This document shows, piece after piece, positions 36,908 to 47,546 of a stretch of 64,000 nt of DNA (within the stretch, counting starts at the first letter, position 1; every line of letters begins with the position of its first letter). The stretch covers positions 1 to 64,000 of the forward strand of contig NZ_JAJUWU010000014.1 in the NCBI RefSeq assembly GCF_021390325.1, in the 5' to 3' direction. Source of the stretch: Jiella avicenniae (GTDB taxonomy: Bacteria > Pseudomonadota > Alphaproteobacteria > Rhizobiales > Rhizobiaceae). The notes beneath the pieces are model-generated. The model saw only the letters and a list, made by a program, of their open reading frames with translations. It was not told the DNA's origin and ran no database searches. Position numbers and translations under genes: made by a program.

Positions 36908-37145
36908 TGACGGCGTGGAGCTGACGGAGGAGCAACTCGACCGCGCAGAATATGCCGTCGGCGACAGGATCGTCCGACCCGCGCGGGGAACCCTCACTCG
37001 GGACTATGCCGCGGCCGGTGCTCGCGAAGAGATCAGCCTGAATGTCGATCAGGATCTCGCCGAAGCCTTGCGTGCCACCGGCCCCGATTGGCAATCGGAA
37101 GCTGCCGGCGCCCTTCGCGAATGGCTGAACCGGCGCGGCTCATGA
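36861..37145 (+). CDS. brnA: BrnA-like antitoxin
   Basis: A 94-residue partner of the preceding toxin. The N-terminal ~50 residues are acidic and probably disordered (toxin-binding). The C-terminal part (EEISLNVDQDLAEALRATG then WQSEAAGALREWL) is the ribbon-helix-helix-like DNA-binding region found in BrnA, which normally represses its own operon. No promoter separates it from brnT or the RND genes, so the module may be transcribed from the efflux operon unless an internal promoter exists in the permease end. Confidence 0.85.
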   Translation: MNGKPEKSDRDWIDPDDGVELTEEQLDRAEYAVGDRIVRPARGTLTRDYAAAGAREEISLNVDQDLAEALRATGPDWQSEAAGALREWLNRRGS

Positions 37146-37244
37146 TCGGATGGGCTGCCTGCGGAGACCAACGCCACGGCGAACTTCCTTCCGCCCGCGC
37201 CGTCCGGCCCTAGCTTCTTCCCGAAACCCGCGAAGGAGCCGCCC

Positions 37245-39014
37245 GTGACGCCAATTCGCTCGACCCTCGCCGCCGTCCTCGCCGGCTCTCTCGTCACCAC
37301 CACCGCTTTCGCCCAGCAGCGGGCCGACGGCGTTGCGCCGGAGGCCGCGAGCGGTCTGCGGCCCGCGGCGGCCGAGCCCGTCAAGGCGAAGAAGTTCATG
37401 GTCGCGGCGGCCAATCCGCTCGCCGCGGAGGCCGGCGCCGCCATCCTGAAGAAGGGCGGCAACGCCATCGACGCGATGGTGACGGTGCAGCTCGTGCTCA
37501 ATCTCGTCGAGCCGCAGTCGTCGGGCATCGGCGGCGGCGCGTTCCTGGTCTATTTCGACGCCAAGGCCGGCCATCTCACCACTTTCGACGGCCGCGAGAC
37601 GGCGCCGGCCGCCGCCGATCCGACACTCTTCCTCGACGAAGCGGGCGATCCGCTGACGTTCTACGACGCGGTGGTGGGCGGGCGCTCGGTGGGCACCCCG
37701 GGAACGCTGCGTCTCCTCTACGACACCCACGAGCGTTTCGGCGCGCTCGACTGGGAAACGGTCGTCCAGCCGGCGATCGATCTCGCCCGGGGTGGTTTCG
37801 AAGTGTCGCCGCGACTTCACCAGCTCGTCGCCGAGGACGCCCAGCGGCTGAAGCGTTTCGCCGGCACACGCGGCTATTTCTTCGACGCCGAAGGCGAGCC
37901 GCTGAAGGCCGGGTCCGTCCTGAAGAACGAGGCCTTCGCGCAGACGCTGCAGGCAATCTCCGAAGAGGGAGCGGAGGGCTTCTACGAGGGCCCGCTCGCC
38001 GAGGCGATCGTCGCCACCGTGCAGGAGGCGGAGGGAAATCCCGGTCGCCTGGCTCTGTCGGACCTCCAGAACTACCGCATCGTCGAGCGGGAACCGGTCT
38101 GCATCGCATACCGGGTGAGCGAGGTCTGCGGCATGGGCCCGCCCTCCTCCGGCGCGCTCACCGTCGGCCAGATCCTCGGCCTGCTCCAGCCCTTCGACAT
38201 CGCCGCCCTTGGGCCGGAAAGCGCGAAGGCCTGGCGGCTGATCGGCGACGCATCGCGCCTCGCCTTCGCCGATCGCGGCCGCTACATGGCCGATACCGAC
38301 TACGTGCCGATGCCGATGAAGGGCCTTCTCGACGCGGACTATCTCGCCGATCGCTCCAAGTTGCTCGAGGGCGACGAGGCGCTGACGAAAGACGAGGTCC
38401 AGCCCGGGACGCCGCCCTGGGACCACGCGATGCTTCTCGGCGACGACGTTGCCATCGAGCTTCCCTCGACCAGCCATTTTTCCATCGTCGACGGCGCCGG
38501 CAACGTCGTCTCGATGACGACGACGATCGAGAACGGCTTCGGCTCGCGGTTGATGGTCGGCGGTTTCCTGCTCAACAACGAGCTCACCGACTTTTCCTTC
38601 GAGACCCACGACGACGACGGAAACGTCATCGCCAATGCGGTCGCCCCGGGCAAGCGGCCGCGCTCCTCCATGTCGCCGACGATCGTCATGCGCGAGGGCA
38701 AGCCCGTCCTTGCCATCGGCTCGCCCGGCGGCAGCCAGATCATCGGCTATGTCGCAGGCGCGCTGATCGCCGTCCTCGACTGGAACATGAACGTTCAGGA
38801 GGCGGCGAACCTGCCGCATCTCCTCAACCGCTTCGGAACCTTCGAGATCGAAGCCGGCACCAGTGCGACGCAATTGTCGGAACCGCTTCGGGAGCTCGGC
38901 TTCACCGTCAAGGAGACCGATCTCAACTCCGGCATCCATGCCGTAGCGTTAACGCCGCAGGGCCTCGAAGGCGGCGCGGACCCGCGCCGGGAGGGTGTCG
39001 CCCTCGGCGAGTGA
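37245..39014 (+). CDS. ggt: Gamma-glutamyltransferase
   Basis: A periplasmic N-terminal nucleophile hydrolase that cleaves or transfers the gamma-glutamyl group of glutathione and related peptides. The 589-residue precursor has a signal peptide (about 1-24, LAAVLAGSLVTTTAFA). The proenzyme self-cleaves before the catalytic threonine in TSHFSIVD (T409), giving large and small subunits. The substrate-binding GGGAFLVYFD and the SPGGSQIIGYV blocks are present. The start is GTG at 37245, with AAGGAG ten bases before it. Together with gshA it forms part of glutathione turnover, though the genes are far apart. Confidence 0.95.
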   Translation: MTPIRSTLAAVLAGSLVTTTAFAQQRADGVAPEAASGLRPAAAEPVKAKKFMVAAANPLAAEAGAAILKKGGNAIDAMVTVQLVLNLVEPQSSGIGGGAFLVYFDAKAGHLTTFDGRETAPAAADPTLFLDEAGDPLTFYDAVVGGRSVGTPGTLRLLYDTHERFGALDWETVVQPAIDLARGGFEVSPRLHQLVAEDAQRLKRFAGTRGYFFDAEGEPLKAGSVLKNEAFAQTLQAISEEGAEGFYEGPLAEAIVATVQEAEGNPGRLALSDLQNYRIVEREPVCIAYRVSEVCGMGPPSSGALTVGQILGLLQPFDIAALGPESAKAWRLIGDASRLAFADRGRYMADTDYVPMPMKGLLDADYLADRSKLLEGDEALTKDEVQPGTPPWDHAMLLGDDVAIELPSTSHFSIVDGAGNVVSMTTTIENGFGSRLMVGGFLLNNELTDFSFETHDDDGNVIANAVAPGKRPRSSMSPTIVMREGKPVLAIGSPGGSQIIGYVAGALIAVLDWNMNVQEAANLPHLLNRFGTFEIEAGTSATQLSEPLRELGFTVKETDLNSGIHAVALTPQGLEGGADPRREGVALGE

Positions 39015-39208
39015 TCCTCAGGGAAGTCATTGATCTTCAAGGCAGTATGGCCGCGTCGCATCAGCGAGATCATGGTCGTGGCGGAAGGACTGCTTCGGGA
39101 CGAATTTCTTTACCTTTCATTGACCGCGGGCGATCAATCTCCGGTCTCGCGGCGCAACCTTCTGGAGCGCAACCGGCTTTTTGCTGAGGACAGCGAGGGT
39201 GCGTGGAC

Positions 39209-40624
39209 ATGGACAACGATCTGAGCGCCGGGGACGTAGCGGCCCCGCAGGACGGCCTGTCGCACGACCTTCGGGCCCGGCCGACCGCCCAGGCCGAGTT
39301 CGCTCCGGACGGCACGTTTCTCTCCGCCTGCGACGAGTTTCTTCGGCTGACCCGGTATGAACGCAACGAGATCCTCGGCCGCGCCGAGGCGATCCTGCTC
39401 TGGCCCGAAGATCACGACGACCCGCAGCATCGGGCCCTCTGGGAGCTTCTGCGCTCGGGCGAAGTGGTGCAGCGGGACTTGCGCCGGATGACCCGGGACG
39501 GCCGAGAAATCTGGCTGCAGGCGAGCTACGATCCCGTCCTGTCGGAAGAGGGCGAGGTGACGGCGATCCGGCTGATCGCCACCGACGTCACGGCGAAGCG
39601 GCGACAGGCCGCCAATCACGAGAACATCCTTGCGGCCATCTCGCGCTCGACGGCGATGGTCGAATTTGCCCTGGACGGTACGATCATCGCCGCCAACGCC
39701 AATTTCGCCTCCCTGCTCGGCTACGACGTCGAGGAGCTTCTCGGCCGCAATCATCGCGAATTCGTCGCCGCCGAGATCGTCGACAGTCCGGCCTACGGCG
39801 CGTTCTGGAACCGCCTGCGAGCCGGCGAATTCGTCCAGGCGGAATTTCCCCGTCTTGCCAGATCCGGCCGAACGATCTGGCTGCAGGCGACCTACAACCC
39901 CGTCGTCGACACCGCCACCGGCCGGCCGACGAAGGTCGTGAAGATCGCCACCGACATCACCGAGCGGATGCAGGAGAGCGCAGAGGCCAATCGTCTCGCA
40001 CTGCTGGATCCGCTGACGGGCATCTCGAACCGGCGGGGTTTCGATCTGGCCCTCGGCGCGGCGCTGGAGGACTTCCGAAAAGGGGTCGAGCCGATCTCCC
40101 TCATTCTCCTGGACGTCGATCACTTCAAGCCGTTCAACGACATCTATGGCCATCAGATCGGCGACCGCTGCCTGCGCAGGGTGGCGAAGGCGATCGAGCG
40201 CAGCGTGCGTCGTCCGGAGAGCCTGGTCGCCCGCTATGGCGGCGAGGAATTCGCCGTCCTGCTGCCGAACACCACCCGCCACGAAACGGCACGGGTCGCC
40301 GAGGCGGCGCGTGCCGCCATCCAGCACCTCGCCATCGATCATCCCGGCAATGCCGACTGGGGCACCGTCACCGCCAGCTTCGGGCACGTGACCTTCGAGG
40401 CCGGCCGCGACGAACGCTTTCACACCGCGACCGAGCTGGTCACGGCGGCGGACCGGGCGCTCTACACGGCCAAGCGGCTCGGTCGCAACCACGTCGCCGA
40501 TGCGGTCGATCCGAGTTCGAAAGACCCCTATGCGGTGTTCCGGATGCTGCCCGGCGAGGAGTTTTTCGGACCGGAGCCGGAAAGCGCCGCCGGACGTCAG
40601 ATCAGGAGATCGGCGACGATCTGA
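39209..40624 (+). CDS. PAS-PAS-GGDEF diguanylate cyclase
   Basis: A cytoplasmic 471-residue sensor enzyme predicted to make cyclic di-GMP. Two PAS domains (about residues 25-130 and 145-260, each ending in a PAC-like motif with WLQA(S/T)Y) precede a GGDEF domain (about 270-435). The active site is GGEEF (344-348), with LDVDHFKPFNDIYGHQIGD upstream. The RxxD inhibitory site is not intact (RPES at that place), so product inhibition may be lost. No transmembrane segment is present. The ATG at 39209 is preferred to GTG 39203 for ribosome spacing. The 3' end overlaps ilvA by 28 bp in opposite orientation. Confidence 0.92.
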   Translation: MDNDLSAGDVAAPQDGLSHDLRARPTAQAEFAPDGTFLSACDEFLRLTRYERNEILGRAEAILLWPEDHDDPQHRALWELLRSGEVVQRDLRRMTRDGREIWLQASYDPVLSEEGEVTAIRLIATDVTAKRRQAANHENILAAISRSTAMVEFALDGTIIAANANFASLLGYDVEELLGRNHREFVAAEIVDSPAYGAFWNRLRAGEFVQAEFPRLARSGRTIWLQATYNPVVDTATGRPTKVVKIATDITERMQESAEANRLALLDPLTGISNRRGFDLALGAALEDFRKGVEPISLILLDVDHFKPFNDIYGHQIGDRCLRRVAKAIERSVRRPESLVARYGGEEFAVLLPNTTRHETARVAEAARAAIQHLAIDHPGNADWGTVTASFGHVTFEAGRDERFHTATELVTAADRALYTAKRLGRNHVADAVDPSSKDPYAVFRMLPGEEFFGPEPESAAGRQIRRSATI

Positions 40625-41850
40625 TCGTCGGTGATGTCCTGATATCGGATACCGCCCTCCTCGAACCGCGCGAGCAGCGCCGGGAAGTTCGCCGGATCCC
40701 GGGTCTCGATGCCGAGCAGGATCGAGCCGAAATCGCGGGCGGACTTCTTCAGATATTCGAAGCGGGCGATGTCGTCGTCCGGGCCGAGCAGGTTGAGGAA
40801 GTCCTTCAGTGCGCCCGGGCGCTGGGCAAGCCGCAGGATGAAGTACTTCTTCAGGCCGGTGAAGCGCAGCGCCCGCTCCTTGACGTCCGGCAGGCGCTCG
40901 AAGTCGAAATTGCCGCCCGAGACGACGAGGACGACCGTCTTTCCGGCAACCTCGTCCTTCAGGCTTTCGAGGGCGTCGATCGCCAGGGCTCCCGCCGGCT
41001 CGAGGACGATGCCCTCGAGGTTGAGCATGTCGAGCATGGTGTTGCAGAGCCGGCCCTCCGGCGCCAGAACGACGTCCTCGGGGCGAAAGCGCTTCAGGGC
41101 TTCGAAGGGGATCGCGCCGATCTGCGCGACCGCGGCGCCATCGACGAAACCGTCGACCTGCGGCATGCGGACGAGTTCGCCGTTCTCGAGGCTGGTGCGC
41201 AGGCTCGGCGCTCCGAGCGGTTCGACGAATCTGAAGGCCGGCGAGCCACCCGCCTCCTCATCGAAAAAGCGCGTCATGCCCGAGGCGAGGCCGCCGCCGC
41301 CGACCGGCATGACGACGAGGTCGAGAGTCTCGCCCGCCAGCTGCTCGCGGATCTCGCGTGCGACGCTCGCCTGGCCCTCGACGATGTCCTCGTGATCGAA
41401 GGGCGGCACGAATTCGGCGCCCTCGGTCTGCGAATAGGTCTTCGCCGCCGCATAGCAGTCGTCGAAGAAGTCGCCGGTGAGTTCGATCTCGATGGCCGCC
41501 CCGCCGAAGACCCTGGTCTTTTCGATCTTCTGCTGCGGCGTCGTCACCGGCATGAACACCCGCCCCTTCACACCGAAATGCTTGCAGGCGAAGGCGAAGC
41601 CCTGGGCGTGATTGCCGGCCGAGGCGCAGCAGAACTTGCTGCCCGCCGTCCCCGCCGCCATCGTCTTGCGCATGAAGTTGAAGGCGCCGCGGATCTTGTA
41701 GGAGCGCACCGGCGTCAAGTCTTCGCGCTTCAGGAAGATGCGGGCGCCGTACTTCTTCGACAGATGCTCGTTGAGTTGCAGCGGCGTGGCAGGAAAGAGG
41801 TCGCGCAGCGCATCTTCGGCTTCGGCGACGCGGGCGGTAAAATCGGTCAT
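40597..41850 (-). CDS. ilvA: Threonine ammonia-lyase (threonine dehydratase)
   Basis: A PLP enzyme that deaminates threonine to 2-oxobutanoate, the entry to isoleucine synthesis. The 417-residue product has the PLP lysine in SYKIRGAFN (K52), the glycine loop PVGGGGLASG, and SAGNHAQG. A single ACT-like regulatory domain lies at the C-terminus (about 330-417). One ACT-like domain, as in the shorter class of biosynthetic enzymes, suggests allosteric control by isoleucine or valine. The gene ends inside the tail of the convergent GGDEF gene. Confidence 0.95.
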   Translation of the reverse strand: MTDFTARVAEAEDALRDLFPATPLQLNEHLSKKYGARIFLKREDLTPVRSYKIRGAFNFMRKTMAAGTAGSKFCCASAGNHAQGFAFACKHFGVKGRVFMPVTTPQQKIEKTRVFGGAAIEIELTGDFFDDCYAAAKTYSQTEGAEFVPPFDHEDIVEGQASVAREIREQLAGETLDLVVMPVGGGGLASGMTRFFDEEAGGSPAFRFVEPLGAPSLRTSLENGELVRMPQVDGFVDGAAVAQIGAIPFEALKRFRPEDVVLAPEGRLCNTMLDMLNLEGIVLEPAGALAIDALESLKDEVAGKTVVLVVSGGNFDFERLPDVKERALRFTGLKKYFILRLAQRPGALKDFLNLLGPDDDIARFEYLKKSARDFGSILLGIETRDPANFPALLARFEEGGIRYQDITDDQIVADLLI

Positions 41851-42308
41851 GGTCGTCTCGTCTCTCGTCTCGTCCGGTCGGAGGCTCCGCCCCGCTCGAT
41901 CGGCGCCTCACGCCGCTCTGGTGGGGCCGGCGCTGGAACCGCGCCGGGGCCGGAACGATGCCGCGCGGGGCGCAGCGGAAAAATTCACTGAGAATCGTCG
42001 GCGAAGCGGCCTGAGACGCTGCGCGGGACGGCCGGTCGCGGCGGGGCGATCAGTTCGCGGAGGAACCGTCGGCCCGGGCAGCGCCGGCGCCGATAATCGA
42101 AATGCGGCACGGCGCGATGATGATCTGGAGCGAAACCTCGTTCGCGAACCGACCAACCGTCATCGCAGGCGCTCCTTTCCTCGGGCAAAAGCCGAACATC
42201 GTCGCGGCGGTTGATGCGCCAGCGCGGCCGATTTGTCAAAGCCGGCCTGCCGGCGGCCAGGGCAATCGCTCGAACCTGTGGCCGGGCTGGCGATTGGCCT
42301 GATCTCCC

Positions 42309-42412
42309 CCTTGCGGGGGAGATGCCGGTAGGCAGAGGGGGGTGACATCGCGCCGGACTGCTGGAGAGTGGCGCGACACCCCCTCTGGTGTGCCACCCAT
42401 CTCCCCGCAAGG
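42309..42412. repeat. ~104-bp imperfect palindromic repeat element
   Basis: The left arm 42309-42344 (beginning CCTTGCGGGGGAGATG, ending AGAGGGGGGTG) matches the reverse complement of the right arm 42377-42412 (CCTTGCGGGGAGATG ... AGAGGGGGTG). TCGCGCC/GGCGCGA (42348-42354 with 42370-42376) continues the stem to a 15-nt loop. A nested hairpin (ATCTCCCCC-TTGC-GGGGGAGAT, 42302-42323) overlaps the left arm. The shape is that of a REP/MITE-like palindromic element; similar G-run elements are common between genes of Hyphomicrobiales. Confidence 0.7.
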
Positions 42413-42626
42413 CGCTCCGGCTTCCGCGGACCGCAAACGATGTCGAAACGATGACGAAACATTGGCAAGCCGGGGACGCCATCGCCAGGAAACAATGCCC
42501 CTCTAACCTTCAGGTCATCGCAGCAACGACATCGGCGACGATGTCCCGAAGATCACAGTCTCGAAGATCTCGACAAGGCTGCACAAATCTCCCCGGCGCA
42601 CATGCCGCTGTGCTCCGGGAATGGAC

Positions 42627-42661
42627 GGCTCCGACGATCAACGCCCCAAATCGTCGGAGCC
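42627..42661 (-). terminator. 12-bp hairpin downstream of ade
   Basis: GGCTCCGACGAT at 42627-42638 pairs perfectly with ATCGTCGGAGCC at 42650-42661, loop 11 nt. It lies 117 bp beyond the ade stop in the direction of transcription. The tail is not T-rich on the minus strand; a CTTTCTT stretch follows on the plus strand. Confidence 0.5.
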
Positions 42662-42777
42662 GCCGCCTTTCTTCCCCCAAAGTCGTGTTTGCCTTCGCGC
42701 ATCGCCGCAGCCGATACGATGCGCCCGGTCGGAGCCGCGAACGGATAGCGGGACAGGGACGCCGCGAGCCGCAGATC

Positions 42778-44592
42778 TCACACGAACAGATCGACGATGC
42801 GGAAGGTCTCGCTGTCGACGATGCCCTTGTCCGAGATGCGCAGGGCCGGGATGACCGCGAGCGCCAGCAGCGAGTGCTGCATATAGGCGTTGTTGAGACC
42901 GCAGCCGGCGTCGCGCATCGCGGCGATCAGCCTGTCGGCCTTTTCGGCGACGATTTCGGCCCGCTCGTTCGACATGAGGCCGGCGATGGGCATCTCGATC
43001 AGCGCCTTCTCCTCGCCATCGGCAAAGAACGCGACGCCGCCCCCGACCTCGCCGAGGCGATTGGCGGCGAGCGCCATGTCCGCCTCGCTGGTGCCGACGA
43101 CGATCATGTGATGGCAGTCATGGGCGACCGTCGATGCCATGGCGACCCGGCCGCGATAGTTGAAGCCCGAGACGAAGCCGTTGGTGAGCGTTCCGCTCGC
43201 CCGATGCCGCTCGACGAGGGCGATGCGGCAGACGTCGGCGTCCAGATCGGGCACGACGATGCCGTTCTCGACCGGCAGACGCGCCGTCAGCGCACGCGTC
43301 GGCGCCTGGTTCTCGACGACGCCGATGACACGCACCGTCGCGCTCTCGGCCGCCCCGTCCGGTGCCTTCACCCGGAAGTCGTCGGCGACGAGCGGGCGCC
43401 CGAGCTTCACCGTGTCGACCGCGCTCTCCGGATAGGCATGGGCCGGCATGTCGGCCTCGAGTCTCCCCTGCGAGGCGATGCGCACCCCGCGGCCGTAGAC
43501 GGAATCGATGGCGAATTCCGCGAGATCGGAAACGATCAGGAAATCGGCCCGGCGGCCCGGCGTCACCGAGCCGATCTCGCGCTCCAGCTTGAAATGTTCG
43601 GCGGTGTTGATCGTCGCCATCTGGATCGCCGTCATCGGCTTCAGCCCCTGCGCGATCGCATGGCGCACGACCCGGTTCATATGGCCGTCGCGCACCAGCG
43701 TGCCGGAATGGCAGTCGTCCGTGCAAAGAATGAAGTGGCGGGAATCGAGACCCATCTCGGTGATCGCCTTGACCTGCGCCGCGACGTCGTACCAGGCCGA
43801 GCCGAGCCGCAGCATCGCCTTCATGCCCTGGCGCACCCGTGCGGCCGCATCTTCCATGCGCGTGCCTTCGTGGTCGTCCTCGGCGCCGCCCGCGACATAG
43901 CCGTGGAAGGCGAGGCCGAGATCGGGCGAGGCAAAGTGACCGCCGACGGTCTTTCCCGCCGCCCTGGTCGCGGCGATCTCGCCGACCATGGTCGGGTCGT
44001 TGGCGGCGACGCCTGGGAAATTCATCACCTCGCCGAGGCCGACGATCAGCGGCCAGGTCATCGCCTCGGCGACCTCGGCCGGCCCGAGCACCGCCCCGCC
44101 CTCCTCCAGACCCGGCGCCGAGGGCACGCAGGAGGGCATCTGCACGAAGACGTTGACCGGCTGCTCCAGCGCCTCGTCATGCATCAGCCGCACCCCTTCG
44201 AGGCCGAGCACGTTGGCGATCTCGTGCGGGTCGACGAACATCGACGTCGTGCCGTGGGGGATCACCGCCCGGCAGAACTCGGTCACCGTCACCATGCCGC
44301 TCTCGACATGCATGTGCGCGTCGCAGAGCCCCGGCACGACGTAGCGCCCCGCCACATCGACGACCTCGGTGCCGGCCCCGATCGCGTGGGAAGCGTCCGG
44401 CCCGCAATAGGCGAAGCGACCGGCGACGACGGCGATGTCGGTCTCGGGGATGATCTCGCCGGAGTGGACGTTCACCCAGCGGGCATTGCGCAGCACGAGA
44501 TCCGCCGGGGCGCGGCCCATGGCGACGTCCACCAGCCTCGGCGCGACGACCTCGAATGGCTCGGCCCGGTTGCCGCTGCGATTGGCGCTCAT
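42778..44592 (-). CDS. ade: Adenine deaminase
   Basis: A metal-dependent amidohydrolase that converts adenine to hypoxanthine and ammonia for purine salvage. The 604-residue protein has the metal-binding HMHVESGMVTVTEF (HxH type), DPHEIANVLG, CTDDCHSG, and the C-terminal VAHDCHHMIVVG block of the Ade family. The long C-terminal domain distinguishes it from adenosine deaminase. GGGGAAG precedes the ATG at 44592; the frame upstream is open but unrelated. It is divergent from the chemoreceptor gene with 543 bp between. Confidence 0.93.
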   Translation of the reverse strand: MSANRSGNRAEPFEVVAPRLVDVAMGRAPADLVLRNARWVNVHSGEIIPETDIAVVAGRFAYCGPDASHAIGAGTEVVDVAGRYVVPGLCDAHMHVESGMVTVTEFCRAVIPHGTTSMFVDPHEIANVLGLEGVRLMHDEALEQPVNVFVQMPSCVPSAPGLEEGGAVLGPAEVAEAMTWPLIVGLGEVMNFPGVAANDPTMVGEIAATRAAGKTVGGHFASPDLGLAFHGYVAGGAEDDHEGTRMEDAAARVRQGMKAMLRLGSAWYDVAAQVKAITEMGLDSRHFILCTDDCHSGTLVRDGHMNRVVRHAIAQGLKPMTAIQMATINTAEHFKLEREIGSVTPGRRADFLIVSDLAEFAIDSVYGRGVRIASQGRLEADMPAHAYPESAVDTVKLGRPLVADDFRVKAPDGAAESATVRVIGVVENQAPTRALTARLPVENGIVVPDLDADVCRIALVERHRASGTLTNGFVSGFNYRGRVAMASTVAHDCHHMIVVGTSEADMALAANRLGEVGGGVAFFADGEEKALIEMPIAGLMSNERAEIVAEKADRLIAAMRDAGCGLNNAYMQHSLLALAVIPALRISDKGIVDSETFRIVDLFV

Positions 44593-47040
<2,448 letters not shown>

Positions 47041-47546
47041 CGCGTTTCCGGTTCCTGACCTAACGAGGAATGGCGGCGGCGCCTCCTTCCCGACTGGCGG
47101 AGGCGTCGCTTCGCGCTGACGAATTCGAGGATCCGCTTCGTCCGCCGCGACGTGATCGAAGACCGTTTCGGTCGGCGCGGCGATCGTGCATGGAGGCCCG
47201 GCGTTCCGCTCGCCGCCGCCGGAGGGCAGCGTCTCCCGCGACACACCGAAAGCCTCCGCCCTTTTTCAAGGTCCGATCTCGTCGAACCGCAGGCCCGTCG
47301 GCGAACCTCGCGACGTATCCGGGCCACAGCAAACCGGGCGCCCCCGGGCTCTGCCCCGGTCTTTCCCGCCGTGCGAAATCCCGTTCCCCGCAGGAGCGCA
47401 TGCCCAGCTCTCGGGCTTCGGACGGAATGGTCCAGGGAGGTATCGACACCGATGCCATGCTGCGGGCGCAGCGGTGGTCTGCGCCCCGATAGTCTTCGCC
47501 TCGGTGCTCGTCGGTGCAGCCGCCGAAATCGTGAAGCCGATACCGG
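47041..47546. other. Gene-free region between the chemoreceptor and the GGDEF-EAL gene
   Basis: 506 bp between two convergent genes. Frames are Arg/Ser/Pro-rich on both strands, with no ribosome binding sites or recognisable domains. It is long for a convergent gap, but I see no repeat or RNA gene in it. Confidence 0.5.

Larger units (their letters stand above)
41851..42777. other. Long gene-free region between ilvA and ade
   Basis: 927 bp without a convincing gene. It holds the ilvA upstream region, a palindromic repeat element (42309-42412) and a strong hairpin at 42627-42661. Open frames here are short, Arg/Pro-rich and lack ribosome binding sites. Confidence 0.6.

Noticed and set aside
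39030-39224. Short open frame of 64 codons between ggt and the GGDEF gene
   Set aside because: No ribosome binding site or recognisable domain, and it overlaps the GGDEF start region.
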